DNA of 64,000 nucleotides from an uncultured Pelagibacteraceae bacterium (GCA_902570695.1 CACFZE010000005.1:1-64000), one strand, 5' to 3'. Counted from the stretch's first letter, positions 8,911 through 18,276 are shown. The notes: generated by a model not told the origin, from the sequence alone. Numbers and translations: made by a program.

Positions 8911-10019
8911 CCTTTCATAGGCATTACAACATAAATACTGTCAAAGTCTGCAGGATCTTTTATTAGCGCAGGAGATCCAGTATCTTTCAAATATATTTCA
9001 ATATTATCACCATTTAGTTGGGATGCTATATCAAGCAAATATCTAGAGTTAAAACTTATATCTAAATCTGTCTCAAATTTTACAGATAGGCTTTCTTTAC
9101 CATCACCACTGTTAGTGTTATTGACAGATAAATTTAAATTATCTTTAGACAAATTAAATTTTACACCATCTTTTTTATCTAGAGAAACTGATGCTACTCT
9201 GTCGACGGAATTTAGAAAAGATTTTAGATCTATTTCAAGTTTTTTTTGATTCTCTCTAGGGATAACTTGAATATAATTAGGGAATTTTCCATCGATTAAT
9301 TTAGATATCAAAATACTATTATTAAGTTCAAATTTAATTTTGGATTTAATATTTGAGACTTTAACCTCGCCATCATAATCTTCTAGAAGAGAACATAATT
9401 GAAATATAGTTTTTTTTGGAAGTATTATTGGTTCAAATTCAATTTTGTTTTTTAGTCTTATTTTTGAGATAGACATTCTATGGCTATCTGTTGCGGCTGC
9501 AGTTAAAAAATTCTTATCATCTGTTTGGGTCTGATGAAAAAAAATACCACTAAGATAATGCCTTGTTTCATCATTCGAAATCGAAAATTTACATTTATTT
9601 AAAAGTTTTAATAAATCTTTTGAATTTATAGTAAATTCATTTTCATTGAAATTTTCATCTGTAATTGGAAATTCAGAAGCATTTATAGAATTTAAATTGA
9701 ATAGAGATTTATTTGATTCTAATTGTAATTTACTTTCTCCAGTGTTTTCAAAATTTATCTGACTACCAGAGGGTATTTTTCTTACAATATCAAACATAAT
9801 TGATGAAGAAGTAGTTGTTTTGCCTTCATCAAAAATTTTAATATTTGAAATTTCATTTACAAATATTAAATCTAAATCTGTTGCTGTAATTTTTAACTTT
9901 GAATTTGCTGCCTCTATCAAAATATTTGAGAGAATAGGTAAAGTGCTTCTTTTTTCTATTACACCCTGACAGTAACCTAAAGATTTTTGCAAATCCTGTT
10001 GATTAACACTAAATTTCAT
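8907..10019 (-). CDS. dnaN: DNA polymerase III beta subunit (sliding clamp)
   Basis: DnaN is the ring-shaped processivity clamp of the replicative polymerase. The 370-residue protein starts MKFSVNQQDLQKSLGYCQGV and ends in YVVMPMKG, close to the canonical clamp C-terminus. The three repeated clamp domains are preserved in length. Its ATG lies inside the end of dnaA (11-bp overlap), so the pair is one operon in the usual dnaA-dnaN order. No recF follows; a convergent plsC occupies that position. Confidence 0.97.
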   Translation of the reverse strand: MKFSVNQQDLQKSLGYCQGVIEKRSTLPILSNILIEAANSKLKITATDLDLIFVNEISNIKIFDEGKTTTSSSIMFDIVRKIPSGSQINFENTGESKLQLESNKSLFNLNSINASEFPITDENFNENEFTINSKDLLKLLNKCKFSISNDETRHYLSGIFFHQTQTDDKNFLTAAATDSHRMSISKIRLKNKIEFEPIILPKKTIFQLCSLLEDYDGEVKVSNIKSKIKFELNNSILISKLIDGKFPNYIQVIPRENQKKLEIDLKSFLNSVDRVASVSLDKKDGVKFNLSKDNLNLSVNNTNSGDGKESLSVKFETDLDISFNSRYLLDIASQLNGDNIEIYLKDTGSPALIKDPADFDSIYVVMPMKG

Positions 10020-11418
10020 TTTCTTGTTTGTATAATATTTTATTCTTTAGGCTATCAATGCTTAAATTTAATTCATTATCTTCTTTTCTTAATTTTTCTA
10101 TTGTTTTAACTGAATGTATAACGGTTGTGTGATCTCTATTAGCAAATGATCGACCTATCTCTGGTAAAGATTTAGATGTTAGCATTTTTGCTAAATAAAT
10201 AGCAGTTTGTCTTGGCCTTACAAGATATCTTGACCTTCTTGGTGACAACATTTCGTTTTTACTTATTTTAAAATATTTACATACTATTGTTTGAATATTA
10301 TCTATATCAACTTTATTTTCGGTTAAATTTAATAGATCTTTTAATATTACTTTTACCTCTGACATTGAAGGTGTTTTTCCATAAATTCTTGAGAAAGATA
10401 CTACTCTATTAAATGCACCTACAAGCTCCCTGATACTAGTATTAACTTCAGTGCTAATAAATTTTATGATCTCGTCACTGATCTTATTATTATTTGGATC
10501 ATGAATTGAAAGATCTTCGTTTTTAGATTTTATTATATTGTATCTTAATTCAAAATCAGCATTTTGGATATCAACTACCAGTCCTCCTGAAAATCTAGAT
10601 TTAATTCTTTCTTGTATTCTAGTTAATTTGTTAGGTGGTCTATCTGCTGATACTATAATTTGTGATCCTTTCTCTAACAAAACATTAAATGTGTGGAAAA
10701 ATTCTTCTTGCATAGCTTCTTTTCCATTCATAAATTGAATATCATCAATCAAAAATATGTCAGTATTTCTAAAATACTCTTTAAACTTTACCATATCATT
10801 AGATTTTATCGATTTTACAAATTGATACATAAATCTTTCAGCTGAAATAAACATTACTTTATTTTTTTCTTTCAAACTTAATCCAATTGCATTTAACAAA
10901 TGTGTCTTACCCATACCAACTCCACCATAAATATATAGAGGATTATAATGAGCTATTTGTTCTGAAACTTTTTTTGCAGCTTCAAAAGCTAGTTTATTAC
11001 TTTTCCCAAGCAAGAAATTCTCAAAGTTTTTATTTGGATCAATTCGATTATATTGAAGATATGAGTCTTTAATAAATGAAACCTTTTCATTATCAGATGA
11101 ATTATCTGGTTTTATTTCATCAGTATTTTTGTTCTTTATATTCTCGTTAATCACAAATTCTATTCTGGAAATATCTTTTTTATATAATTTAATTATTTGT
11201 AATATTTGATCTAAATATCTTGAAGTTATCCAGTCTCTGATAAATCTTGTCGAAACGGATAATAAAACATAATTTTTAAACTCATCAACCAAATCAATTT
11301 TTTTTAACCAACTATCATAAATCTCGGAACCAAACTTATTTTTCATTTCATTTTGTAATAATTTCCAATCAATCTTATTAATATTGTCTGATTTAATGTT
11401 AGTGAGATTATTTTTCAT
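10009..11418 (-). CDS. dnaA: chromosomal replication initiator DnaA
   Basis: DnaA is an AAA+ ATPase that opens the origin. Its 469 residues comprise an N-terminal oligomerisation domain, a linker, the AAA+ domain with Walker A GGVGMGKTHLL (near 164) and Walker B IFLIDDIQF, and the C-terminal DNA-binding domain. The DnaA signature SLPEIGRSFANRDHTTVIHS lies near 420. The spacer before dnaA (244 bp) could carry the promoter and possibly origin elements, but I see no consensus DnaA boxes there. dnaN follows in the same operon. Confidence 0.98.
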   Translation of the reverse strand: MKNNLTNIKSDNINKIDWKLLQNEMKNKFGSEIYDSWLKKIDLVDEFKNYVLLSVSTRFIRDWITSRYLDQILQIIKLYKKDISRIEFVINENIKNKNTDEIKPDNSSDNEKVSFIKDSYLQYNRIDPNKNFENFLLGKSNKLAFEAAKKVSEQIAHYNPLYIYGGVGMGKTHLLNAIGLSLKEKNKVMFISAERFMYQFVKSIKSNDMVKFKEYFRNTDIFLIDDIQFMNGKEAMQEEFFHTFNVLLEKGSQIIVSADRPPNKLTRIQERIKSRFSGGLVVDIQNADFELRYNIIKSKNEDLSIHDPNNNKISDEIIKFISTEVNTSIRELVGAFNRVVSFSRIYGKTPSMSEVKVILKDLLNLTENKVDIDNIQTIVCKYFKISKNEMLSPRRSRYLVRPRQTAIYLAKMLTSKSLPEIGRSFANRDHTTVIHSVKTIEKLRKEDNELNLSIDSLKNKILYKQENEI

Positions 11419-11662
11419 GAGAGTCTGTTAAACTCCTATTCATAATTCAATGCAATAAATTTATTTTTATTCTCAAAAAAAAATAAAATTTACAATTGTA
11501 TAAATTAATAATTGAATCTATTTTTAGGGACCTAAAATTAGTAATCTTAAATTTACTTTTTTTATTTTTTTTTTATCTTGGTACTAAAAGATTAAAAGAT
11601 TCTTTTTTTAATTGAAAAAATAATCTCTAGGGTTGTAATTTCTTTAAGTAAACTAAAAGTTG
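11419..11662. other. dnaA upstream spacer, no gene
   Basis: The 244-bp gap between dnaA and rpsT is almost pure A/T with long T runs and no open frame of note. It should hold the dnaA promoter and the rpsT 3' untranslated region. I looked for TTATCCACA-type DnaA boxes on both strands and found none close to consensus. The one clear structure is the inverted repeat at 11522-11537. An origin cannot be asserted or ruled out from this alone. Confidence 0.5.
11522..11537. promoter_or_regulatory. 16-bp inverted repeat upstream of dnaA
   Basis: TTTTAGG GA CCTAAAA has perfect 7-bp arms around a 2-bp centre, about 104 bp upstream of the dnaA start. It contains the only G/C cluster in this A/T-rich spacer. 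It could be a regulator site for dnaA. A terminator for rpsT is less likely because the arms are short and A/T-rich and the loop is too small. Confidence 0.35.
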
Positions 11663-11923
11663 TTATAAGGAATTTATTTTTTTTGTTATTCTAGAAATAT
11701 TTCTTGACGCGTTTTGCTTTTTTATCACCCCTGTCTTTGCTATTTTCATCAATTCAGAGTTTAATTTTGGCAAGAATGCTAAAGCTTCTTTTTTGTCCTT
11801 TTTATCAAGAATTAAATTCATTTTTTTTATTGCAGATCTAAACCTGCTTTTTCTAGATTTATTTACCGTTGTTTGACGTGATATACGTCTTATTCGTTTA
11901 ATAGCTGATTTAGTGTTTGCCAT
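11663..11923 (-). CDS. rpsT: 30S ribosomal protein S20
   Basis: S20 binds 16S rRNA in the body of the small subunit. The family start MANTKSAIKRIRRISRQ is at 11923-11921 and gives 86 residues of mostly lysine-rich helix. A longer in-frame start would run into mutM and is not needed. rpsT upstream of dnaA is a recurring alphaproteobacterial arrangement. Confidence 0.95.
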   Translation of the reverse strand: MANTKSAIKRIRRISRQTTVNKSRKSRFRSAIKKMNLILDKKDKKEALAFLPKLNSELMKIAKTGVIKKQNASRNISRITKKINSL

Positions 11924-11973
11924 AAGCGCGATTGTATATAACGAGAAATTTATACGGTCAATATAATAATTTT

Positions 11974-12837
11974 TTATTTTTGACAAATATTACAAAAAAA
12001 TGTTGATCTATTAGTGATAAATTTTTTTTTTATTGTCCCTTTGCATCCTGGTGAACGACAACTCTTATTTTCTCTATTGTATACTTTAAAGTTATCTTGA
12101 AAAGATCCATTTTTACCAACTATATTTTTAAAATCTCTAATACTAGACCCACCTTTTTTTATCGCTAAATTTAAAATTTTTCTTGAATATTTAATAATAT
12201 TAATACAATCGTTTTCGCTTAAAGATTTTGCTTTTTTTTTTGGATTTATTTTAGAGCTGAATAAAATTTCACTTGCATAAATATTCCCCAAACCTGAAAC
12301 AAACTTTTGATCTAAGAGAAAATTTTTTATATTCTTTTTCTTTTTAAAAAAATATTTTTTTAAGTAGTTGAGATTAAATTTTGAAGAAAAAGGCTCAGGA
12401 CCATAGTTATTTATAAAATTTTCTAAATTATTCTTATTTTCAAATAATTTGAAATAACCAAATCTTCTAGGATCATTATATATAATTTTTATGTTATCAA
12501 ATTCCAAAAACACATGGTTATGTTTTTTTGGTAAATAAGGACTATGATAAAAACTTGCATTTGTTTTTTGATTTAAAATATTTTTTCTTAAGAGGTGTAT
12601 AGTGCCAGACATTCCAAGATGAATTAAGCAAAATTTTTCATCATTTAAAACTAGTATGATATATTTTGAAAACCTCTTAACTTTTTTTATTGATTTTGAT
12701 TGAAGTCTTGTTTCAAAACCTTTTTTTATTTTGTACCTTAAATTCCTATTCTTTATACTTACTTTTTTTATTTTTTTTCCTGTTATTGTTCTACTTAGTG
12801 ACTCTTTAACAACTTCTACTTCTGGCAATTCTGGCAT
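11974..12837 (-). CDS. mutM: formamidopyrimidine-DNA glycosylase (MutM/Fpg)
   Basis: Fpg excises 8-oxoguanine and ring-opened purines and nicks the abasic site. The mature protein starts PELPEVEVV, with the Schiff-base proline at position 2 and catalytic glutamate at 3. The C-terminal zinc finger is intact as CRSPGC...FFCNICQK. The protein has 287 residues. It is divergent from ubiE with a 32-bp gap, part of the mutM/ubiE-ubiB-coaBC-dut neighbourhood typical near dnaA in this class. Confidence 0.96.
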   Translation of the reverse strand: MPELPEVEVVKESLSRTITGKKIKKVSIKNRNLRYKIKKGFETRLQSKSIKKVKRFSKYIILVLNDEKFCLIHLGMSGTIHLLRKNILNQKTNASFYHSPYLPKKHNHVFLEFDNIKIIYNDPRRFGYFKLFENKNNLENFINNYGPEPFSSKFNLNYLKKYFFKKKKNIKNFLLDQKFVSGLGNIYASEILFSSKINPKKKAKSLSENDCINIIKYSRKILNLAIKKGGSSIRDFKNIVGKNGSFQDNFKVYNRENKSCRSPGCKGTIKKKFITNRSTFFCNICQK

Positions 12838-12869
12838 TTATTATTATATTAATTAATATTATTTATTTT

Positions 12870-13577
12870 ATGCAACAATATCTTCAAAATAAAAAAGGTC
12901 TAGTCCAAGGTGTATTTGATAAAGTTTATGATAAATACGACATCATGAATGATTTGATGTCACTTGGAGTTCATAGAATCTGGAAAAGAAATTTAATAAA
13001 TTGGATGAACCCAGGTAAAAATAAAATTCTAGCAGATGTTGCATGTGGCACAGGTGATATAGCAAAACTTTTTATCGATAATAGCTCAAATAAAAATATA
13101 GAATTATTTTGTATTGACCCCAATGAAGGAATGATGAAAAAGGGGAAAAATAGACTATCAAATTACAAAAATATCAAGTGGATTAAGGGGTCGGCAGAGA
13201 AATTGCCTTTAAAATCTAATTCATGTGATTATTACACAATCAGTTTTGGTTTAAGAAATACAAAAAATATTAATAAATCCTTAAGTGAAGCGTACAGAGT
13301 TTTAAAGTCAGGAGGTAGATTTTTTTGTTTAGAATTTTCAAAAATTCAAAATTTAAACTTAGATTTAGTCTATAAAAGATACTCTAAATTAATTCCAGAA
13401 ATAGGAAAAATTGTGGTTGGTGAAAAAGAGCCTTATGAATATCTAATAAAAAGTATCCAAGAATTTGTTAATCAAAAGGAATTAAAGGGTTTAATGGAGA
13501 AAAATAATTTTACTAAATGTGAGTATAGAAACTTTTCTGGTGGAATAGTAGCTATTCATTCAGGTTGGAAAATATGA
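12870..13577 (+). CDS. ubiE: ubiquinone C-methyltransferase UbiE
   Basis: UbiE is the SAM-dependent C-methyltransferase of ubiquinone (and menaquinone) synthesis. The SAM site is ADVACGTGDIAKLF (near residues 50-63), and the motif YRVLKSGGRFFCLEFSK is characteristic. KVYDKYDIMNDLMSLGVHR near the N-terminus is the family signature. The protein has 235 residues. Its stop overlaps the ubiB start as ATGA. Ubiquinone is the expected product here because coq7 and dsbB are present. Confidence 0.96.
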   Translation: MQQYLQNKKGLVQGVFDKVYDKYDIMNDLMSLGVHRIWKRNLINWMNPGKNKILADVACGTGDIAKLFIDNSSNKNIELFCIDPNEGMMKKGKNRLSNYKNIKWIKGSAEKLPLKSNSCDYYTISFGLRNTKNINKSLSEAYRVLKSGGRFFCLEFSKIQNLNLDLVYKRYSKLIPEIGKIVVGEKEPYEYLIKSIQEFVNQKELKGLMEKNNFTKCEYRNFSGGIVAIHSGWKI

Positions 13578-15142
13578 TTAAAAAAATATACATACTTTTT
13601 AAGCTTGGAAGGAAATTAGCAAAATCTGACGCTTTAAGTATATTCACAAAGTTTCATAATCCACCAATTGGAATAAAAATTTTATTCTATTTGTTGTCTT
13701 TGTCATTTTCAAAAAAAGATAATTCTTTTGTAAATGAAACCGAAGGTGAAAGATTATCAAACTCCTTGCAATCTATGGGCACAACATTCATTAAATTAGG
13801 TCAATTTCTGGCAACTAGACCAGATATAATTGGAGAAAAGTTATCAAAGCAACTAGAGAGTTTACAAGATCGTTTGCCTCCTTTTGAATTGTCTAAAGCT
13901 AAAGAAATAATCAAAAAAGATCTAGGGGAAGATAATTTTAATTCAATTATAAATCTATCTGAACCAGTGGCAGCAGCATCTATAGCTCAAGTTCATAAAG
14001 CGCAAATAAATGATAATGGCACAATTAAAGATGTGGCTATAAAAATTTTACGACCAAATATAAAAAAAATATTTAACGATGAAATTGATGCTTTGATGCT
14101 TTTTGCTTTTTTAACTGAGTCAATTATCAAAAAGACAAAAAGACTTAAATTAGTTGAAGTTGTTTATTTGCTAAAAGAAATAACCAATTTAGAAATGGAT
14201 TTAAGATTTGAAGCGGCTGCAGCTAATGAGTATTCTGAAAACACTAAGAATGACAGTGGATTTCAAGTTCCTAGAATTTATTGGAATTTTACAAGTGAAA
14301 ATGTAATGACTTTAGACTGGGTTGAAGGTGTCTCTATAAGAGAAACAGAGGAGTTAGAAAAAAGAAATATAGATACCAAAAAAATTGCATCAGATATTAT
14401 TCAACATTTTTTAAGACATGCTGTTAGAGATGGTTTTTTTCACGCAGATATGCATCAAGGTAACATTTTTATAAATAATAGTGGTCAAATAGTTCCTATC
14501 GATTTCGGTATAATGGGAAGGCTCGATGATTTGAGTAAAAAATTTCTCGCTGAGATTTTATATGGATTTATTAAACGGGATTATAAAAAAGTGGCTGAAG
14601 TTCATTTGGCTGCAGGGTTAGTTCCAAAAGAAATACCTGTTGATGATCTCGCCCAAGCACTAAGATCAATAGGAGAGCCAATATTTGGTCAGTCAATTAA
14701 AGATATATCTGGCGGTAAACTACTCAAACAACTTTTTGATGTCACAGAAAAATTTAATATGCAAACTCAACCACAGTTGCTAATGCTACAGAAAACCATG
14801 GTAGTAGTTGAAGGTGTTGCAAGAAGACTAAATCCAGAGACAAACATTTGGGAAACGTCAAGACCTGTTCTTGAAAAATGGCTTAAAGAAACAAAAGATC
14901 CTATAACAACACTAAATGAAACTCTAAAAAATTCTGCAGAAGTTATAAAAAGATTACCAGAAATGCCGCAAATAATGGATAAAGCAAACCAAGCATTAAC
15001 ATTTCTTGCAAGTGGACAAATTCCACAAAATACTAATACGTATAATGATCTAAATACAAAAAAAAATGAAATGGTAGCTTTCAGAAATCAATCAATCATT
15101 GGTTTATTATTACTTGTAATATTAGGATTAGTAGTATTTTAA
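13574..15142 (+). CDS. ubiB: UbiB protein kinase-like ubiquinone biosynthesis factor
   Basis: UbiB is an atypical ABC1-family kinase-like ATPase required for ubiquinone synthesis. The KxGQ motif lies in FIKLGQFLATRPD, the alanine-rich loop in EPVAAASIAQVHKA, and the catalytic region in FFHADMHQGNIF and IDFGIMGRL. A C-terminal hydrophobic segment (SIIGLLLLVILGLVVF) anchors it in the membrane. I start it at ATG 13574, overlapping the ubiE stop, giving 522 residues; an upstream TTG adds three residues. Confidence 0.95.
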   Translation: MIKKIYILFKLGRKLAKSDALSIFTKFHNPPIGIKILFYLLSLSFSKKDNSFVNETEGERLSNSLQSMGTTFIKLGQFLATRPDIIGEKLSKQLESLQDRLPPFELSKAKEIIKKDLGEDNFNSIINLSEPVAAASIAQVHKAQINDNGTIKDVAIKILRPNIKKIFNDEIDALMLFAFLTESIIKKTKRLKLVEVVYLLKEITNLEMDLRFEAAAANEYSENTKNDSGFQVPRIYWNFTSENVMTLDWVEGVSIRETEELEKRNIDTKKIASDIIQHFLRHAVRDGFFHADMHQGNIFINNSGQIVPIDFGIMGRLDDLSKKFLAEILYGFIKRDYKKVAEVHLAAGLVPKEIPVDDLAQALRSIGEPIFGQSIKDISGGKLLKQLFDVTEKFNMQTQPQLLMLQKTMVVVEGVARRLNPETNIWETSRPVLEKWLKETKDPITTLNETLKNSAEVIKRLPEMPQIMDKANQALTFLASGQIPQNTNTYNDLNTKKNEMVAFRNQSIIGLLLLVILGLVVF

Positions 15143-15150
15143 TCTCGACA

Positions 15151-16350
15151 ATGAATTATTTTGAAAATAAAAAAATACTGTTAATTGTATGTGGTGGAAT
15201 TTCTGCTTACAAAAGTCTTGAGTTAATAAGATTATATAGGAAAAATGGTGCTCGTGTAAAAACTATATTAACGAAAAATGCAAAAGAATTTGTAACTCCA
15301 CTATCTGTTTCCTCTCTTTCCCAAGAAAAAGTTTATGACGATATATTTAGTGCAGAGAACGAAGCTGAGATGGACCACATATCTTTATCAAGATGGGCTG
15401 ATGTTGTATTAGTTGCACCAATTACAGCTAATACCATATCTAAAGTAGCCTCAGGAAATGCAGAAGATTTAGCGTCTACTGTTTTATTAGCCTCTAACAA
15501 ACAAATATTTTTAGCACCAGCAATGAATGTAAGAATGTGGGAGCATCCTTCTACTAAAGAAAATATATTAAAATTAAAAAGCTTTGGATACAAAATTATT
15601 GGACCAGAGACAGGAGATATGGCATGTGGTGAATACGGTGAAGGAAAAATGACAGAACCAAATGAAATAGTCAAAACGCTTAAAAATTATTTTTCTAATT
15701 TAGATAAAAATAAAAAATTAAAAGCTTTAGTTACTGCAGGACCAACTAATGAATATATTGATCCTGTAAGATTTATTACAAATAAATCCAGTGGCAAACA
15801 AGGATATGAAATAGCCAAATGTCTTAGAGACAATGGATTTGACACAACACTTATTTCTGGAAAAACGAGTATTAAACCTTTGGATGGTGTTAATTTTATA
15901 AATGTTGAAACAGCTGAAGAGATGTTCAAAGAAAGTTTAAATAATCTACCAACAGATGTAGCTATTTTTTCTGCAGCTGTTTCTGATTTTAAAGTAAAAA
16001 ATTATAAAGGTACAAAGATTAAAAAGAATGAAGAATTTAACTTAGAGCTAGAAAAAAATATTGATATTTTAAATCATATTTCTAATCATAATTCATTAAG
16101 ACCAAAAATTACTATTGGTTTTGCGGCAGAAACAAACAATGTTTCAACAAATGCAAAGAAGAAGTTGAATGAAAAAAATTGTGACTGGATAATCGCAAAT
16201 GATGTCTCAGATCAAACTATAGGATTTGAATCAGATTTTAATAAAATTTCAATATTTTACAAAGATAAACCTGAAGAAAATTTTGAAAAGATGAGTAAAT
16301 CGCTGGTCGCTGAAGAAATAGTCAAAAGAGTGATTCAACAGATTAATTGA
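15151..16350 (+). CDS. coaBC: bifunctional phosphopantothenoylcysteine synthetase/decarboxylase
   Basis: CoaBC joins cysteine to 4'-phosphopantothenate and decarboxylates the product, two steps of coenzyme A synthesis. The N-terminal flavoprotein half (CoaC) carries GGISAYKSLELIRL, PAMNVRMWEHP and the catalytic-cysteine loop GDMACGEYGEGKM. The C-terminal half (CoaB) starts near residue 190 with TAGPTNEYIDPVRFITNKSS. The protein has 399 residues. It lies 8 bp after ubiB and 4 bp before dut in one run. Confidence 0.96.
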   Translation: MNYFENKKILLIVCGGISAYKSLELIRLYRKNGARVKTILTKNAKEFVTPLSVSSLSQEKVYDDIFSAENEAEMDHISLSRWADVVLVAPITANTISKVASGNAEDLASTVLLASNKQIFLAPAMNVRMWEHPSTKENILKLKSFGYKIIGPETGDMACGEYGEGKMTEPNEIVKTLKNYFSNLDKNKKLKALVTAGPTNEYIDPVRFITNKSSGKQGYEIAKCLRDNGFDTTLISGKTSIKPLDGVNFINVETAEEMFKESLNNLPTDVAIFSAAVSDFKVKNYKGTKIKKNEEFNLELEKNIDILNHISNHNSLRPKITIGFAAETNNVSTNAKKKLNEKNCDWIIANDVSDQTIGFESDFNKISIFYKDKPEENFEKMSKSLVAEEIVKRVIQQIN

Positions 16351-16354
16351 CTTA

Positions 16355-16792
16355 ATGGTGAAAGTCTTAATTAAAAAATTAGACAAAAAAGTTAAACTGC
16401 CAGAATATAAAACAACAGGTTCATCTGGACTAGATTTGACTGCATTCATTGAAAAGAAAATAGTAATTAAACCAGGTGAAAACGCTTTAGTGCCAACAGG
16501 TATATCTATTGCAATACCTGAAGATACCGAAGTTCAGATCAGACCGCGTTCAGGTTTAGCAGCCAAAAACAATATAAGTGTTTTAAATACTCCTGGAACT
16601 ATTGATAGTGACTATAGAGGAGAAATAAAAGTAATTTTATTTAATCATGGAGATAAAGACTTTACAGTAAATAAAGATGATAGGATTGCACAAATGATAT
16701 TAATGCCAATTCTAAAAGTAGATTTTGAAACGGTAGAAGCTTTGCCTGAGACAATTAGAGGTTCAGGTGGATTTGGATCAACAGGTAAGTGA
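16355..16792 (+). CDS. dut: dUTP diphosphatase
   Basis: Dut hydrolyses dUTP to dUMP, keeping uracil out of DNA and supplying dTMP synthesis. All five trimeric-dUTPase motifs are visible: SSGLDLTAF, PRSGLAAKNN, NTPGTIDSDYRGEIKV, DRIAQMIL and the C-terminal RGSGGFGSTGK. The protein has 145 residues. It overlaps the following gene as GTGA, consistent with coupled translation. Confidence 0.97.
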   Translation: MVKVLIKKLDKKVKLPEYKTTGSSGLDLTAFIEKKIVIKPGENALVPTGISIAIPEDTEVQIRPRSGLAAKNNISVLNTPGTIDSDYRGEIKVILFNHGDKDFTVNKDDRIAQMILMPILKVDFETVEALPETIRGSGGFGSTGK

Positions 16793-17541
16793 AAAATTCA
16801 TTATCAAAACTAAAGCTTGAGAGATACTCTAGACAAATAATACTTAAGGATATTGGTATATTAGGACAAAAAAAAATAATTAATTCGAAAGTTTTAATTG
16901 TAGGAATTGGAGGATTAGGTAGTCCAGTTGCAGATTTGTTGGCTAGATGCGGCGTAGGGTATATAGGCGCTATTGATCACGATAAAGTAGATATTTCAAA
17001 TCTTCAAAGACAAATCTTGTATACTCCAAGAGATATTGGAAAATTTAAGGTTGATATCTTTAAAAGAAGAATAAAATTAATTAATAAAGATGTAAAAGTC
17101 AAAATTTTAAAAGAAAGAGCTTCTGAAAAAAATTTAAATAAGATTGTTAAAGATTTTGATATAATTGTAGATGGAACGGATAATTTTAAAACTAAATTTT
17201 TAATAAATAAATTTTCATTAAAATATAAAAGAAAATTAATAGTTGGTGCTATTAGCAAATTTGATGGACATATTTTTTCATTCGATTTTAACAATAAATC
17301 AAGTCCATGTTTAAAATGCTTTTATCAATCAGAACCAACAGATGAAGTTTTAAATTGTGAAAGTGAAGGAATATTAGGAACTACATCAAATATAATTGGG
17401 AGTATGCAAGCAAATGAAGTTTTAAAAAACATAATTTCGTCAGATAAAAGTCTTCACTCATCAATTCTGATTGTTAATCTGAAAAAACTTGAATTTAGAA
17501 AAATAAAATTTACTAAAAAAAAAGGTTGTTTGTGCAATTAA
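16789..17541 (+). CDS. ThiF/MoeB/HesA-family sulfur-carrier adenylyltransferase
   Basis: This E1-like enzyme adenylates the C-terminus of a small sulfur carrier (MoaD or ThiS type). The nucleotide loop is VGIGGLGSPV (residues 38-47). SNLQRQILY follows, and the catalytic-cysteine region is LNCESEGILGTTS. Zinc-binding cysteines lie in CLKC and GCLCN at the end. It has 250 residues from a GTG start overlapping the dut stop. With no mo- or thi- genes beside it, MoeB and ThiF cannot be told apart. Stand-alone copies after dut occur in other alphaproteobacteria. Confidence 0.88.
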   Translation: MKNSLSKLKLERYSRQIILKDIGILGQKKIINSKVLIVGIGGLGSPVADLLARCGVGYIGAIDHDKVDISNLQRQILYTPRDIGKFKVDIFKRRIKLINKDVKVKILKERASEKNLNKIVKDFDIIVDGTDNFKTKFLINKFSLKYKRKLIVGAISKFDGHIFSFDFNNKSSPCLKCFYQSEPTDEVLNCESEGILGTTSNIIGSMQANEVLKNIISSDKSLHSSILIVNLKKLEFRKIKFTKKKGCLCN

Positions 17542-17978
17542 TCTTCAAGATTTTAATCATTATATTTTTTACTTCTAATGCCATTTCAGAAAATAATGAA
17601 AAATTTTTAATGCTTAAAAATGATAAGGTAAACGTAAGATACGGCCCAAGTTTTGATTATCCAATAAAGTATATTTACAAGAAAATAAACTTGCCGGTAA
17701 AAGTGATTGATAAAAAAGAAAATTTTAGAAGAATAATTGACAATAAAAAGAATGGTGGGTGGATACACATTTCTCAATTGAAGCAATCAAAATCCTTTAT
17801 AACTGTATCAAATAAAATTTTATTCAAAAAACCAACTAAATTTTCTAAACCCTTGGCTCAAATAGAAACTGGAAGATTATTGATAGTGAAAAAATGCGAA
17901 AGAAATTGGTGCTTAGTAGAAACTAAAAGTTTTAAAGGGTGGGTTGATGAAGAAAATCTTTGGGGAAAAATCAACTAA
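17532..17978 (+). CDS. secreted bacterial SH3-domain protein
   Basis: A short signal sequence (LIFKILIIIFFTSNAIS) is followed by two SH3-like repeats: NVRYGPSFDYPIKY... with WIHISQL, then ILFKKPTKFSKP... with NWCLVETKSFKGWVDEENLW. Such domains bind peptidoglycan or proteins in the periplasm. The N-terminus is uncertain because the candidate starts are GTG 17532 or TTG 17526, both inside the preceding gene. No ATG fits. About 148 residues. Confidence 0.72.
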   Translation: MQLIFKILIIIFFTSNAISENNEKFLMLKNDKVNVRYGPSFDYPIKYIYKKINLPVKVIDKKENFRRIIDNKKNGGWIHISQLKQSKSFITVSNKILFKKPTKFSKPLAQIETGRLLIVKKCERNWCLVETKSFKGWVDEENLWGKIN

Positions 17979-18004
17979 CCCTCTAAGTTATATATATTAA
18001 CTAA

Positions 18005-18184
18005 TTATTTTTGTTGGACACAAACGTCTTTGATAACTGGAGCATTAGCACAATCAACACATTTAGTCTTTTGAACTATACATCCATCATCAAGGACTTC
18101 AACATCAACTATTTTATCACACTTGGAACAAGTTGAAGAGATTGTTAATCCACATTTTTTACAATTATAATTTTCTATTTGCAT
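18005..18184 (-). CDS. 59-residue cysteine-rich (zinc-ribbon-like) protein
   Basis: A complete frame runs from ATG 18184-18182 to TAA 18007-18005. It begins MQIENYNCKKCGLTISSTCS and has eight cysteines among 59 residues: C8, C11, C19, C22, C35, C42, C45 and C55. The CxxC pairs 8/11, 19/22 and 42/45 suggest a zinc ribbon or another metal-binding knuckle. I do not recognise the family. No Shine-Dalgarno sequence precedes it. Directly upstream lie an 18-bp direct repeat and a Fur-like box, which suggests metal- or peroxide-linked control. The strongest support for a real gene is this cysteine pattern in otherwise A/T-rich DNA. Confidence 0.7.
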   Translation of the reverse strand: MQIENYNCKKCGLTISSTCSKCDKIVDVEVLDDGCIVQKTKCVDCANAPVIKDVCVQQK

Positions 18185-18228
18185 TTTTTAAAAATTAAAT
18201 ATGAACAAATTATTTTCAACAAATATCC

Positions 18229-18276
18229 TTGCGAATAATTATTATTTACACATTTTTTTTGCGAATAATTATTATT
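18229..18276. repeat. 18-bp direct repeat, Fur-superfamily-operator-like
   Basis: TTGCGAATAATTATTATT occurs exactly at 18229-18246 and 18259-18276, 30 bp apart. Each copy contains the palindrome AATAAT-T-ATTATT. The core GAATAATTAT is also found, on the opposite strand, in the 15-bp boxes of katG and of its regulator. The repeats lie 45-92 bp upstream of the cysteine-rich gene start, a suitable place for operators. Tandem operators for Irr or Fur are the likeliest reading. Confidence 0.6.

Noticed and set aside
11419-11662. Replication origin
   Set aside because: Location beside dnaA is suggestive, but no DnaA boxes or skew evidence can be shown from this window, so no origin is called.
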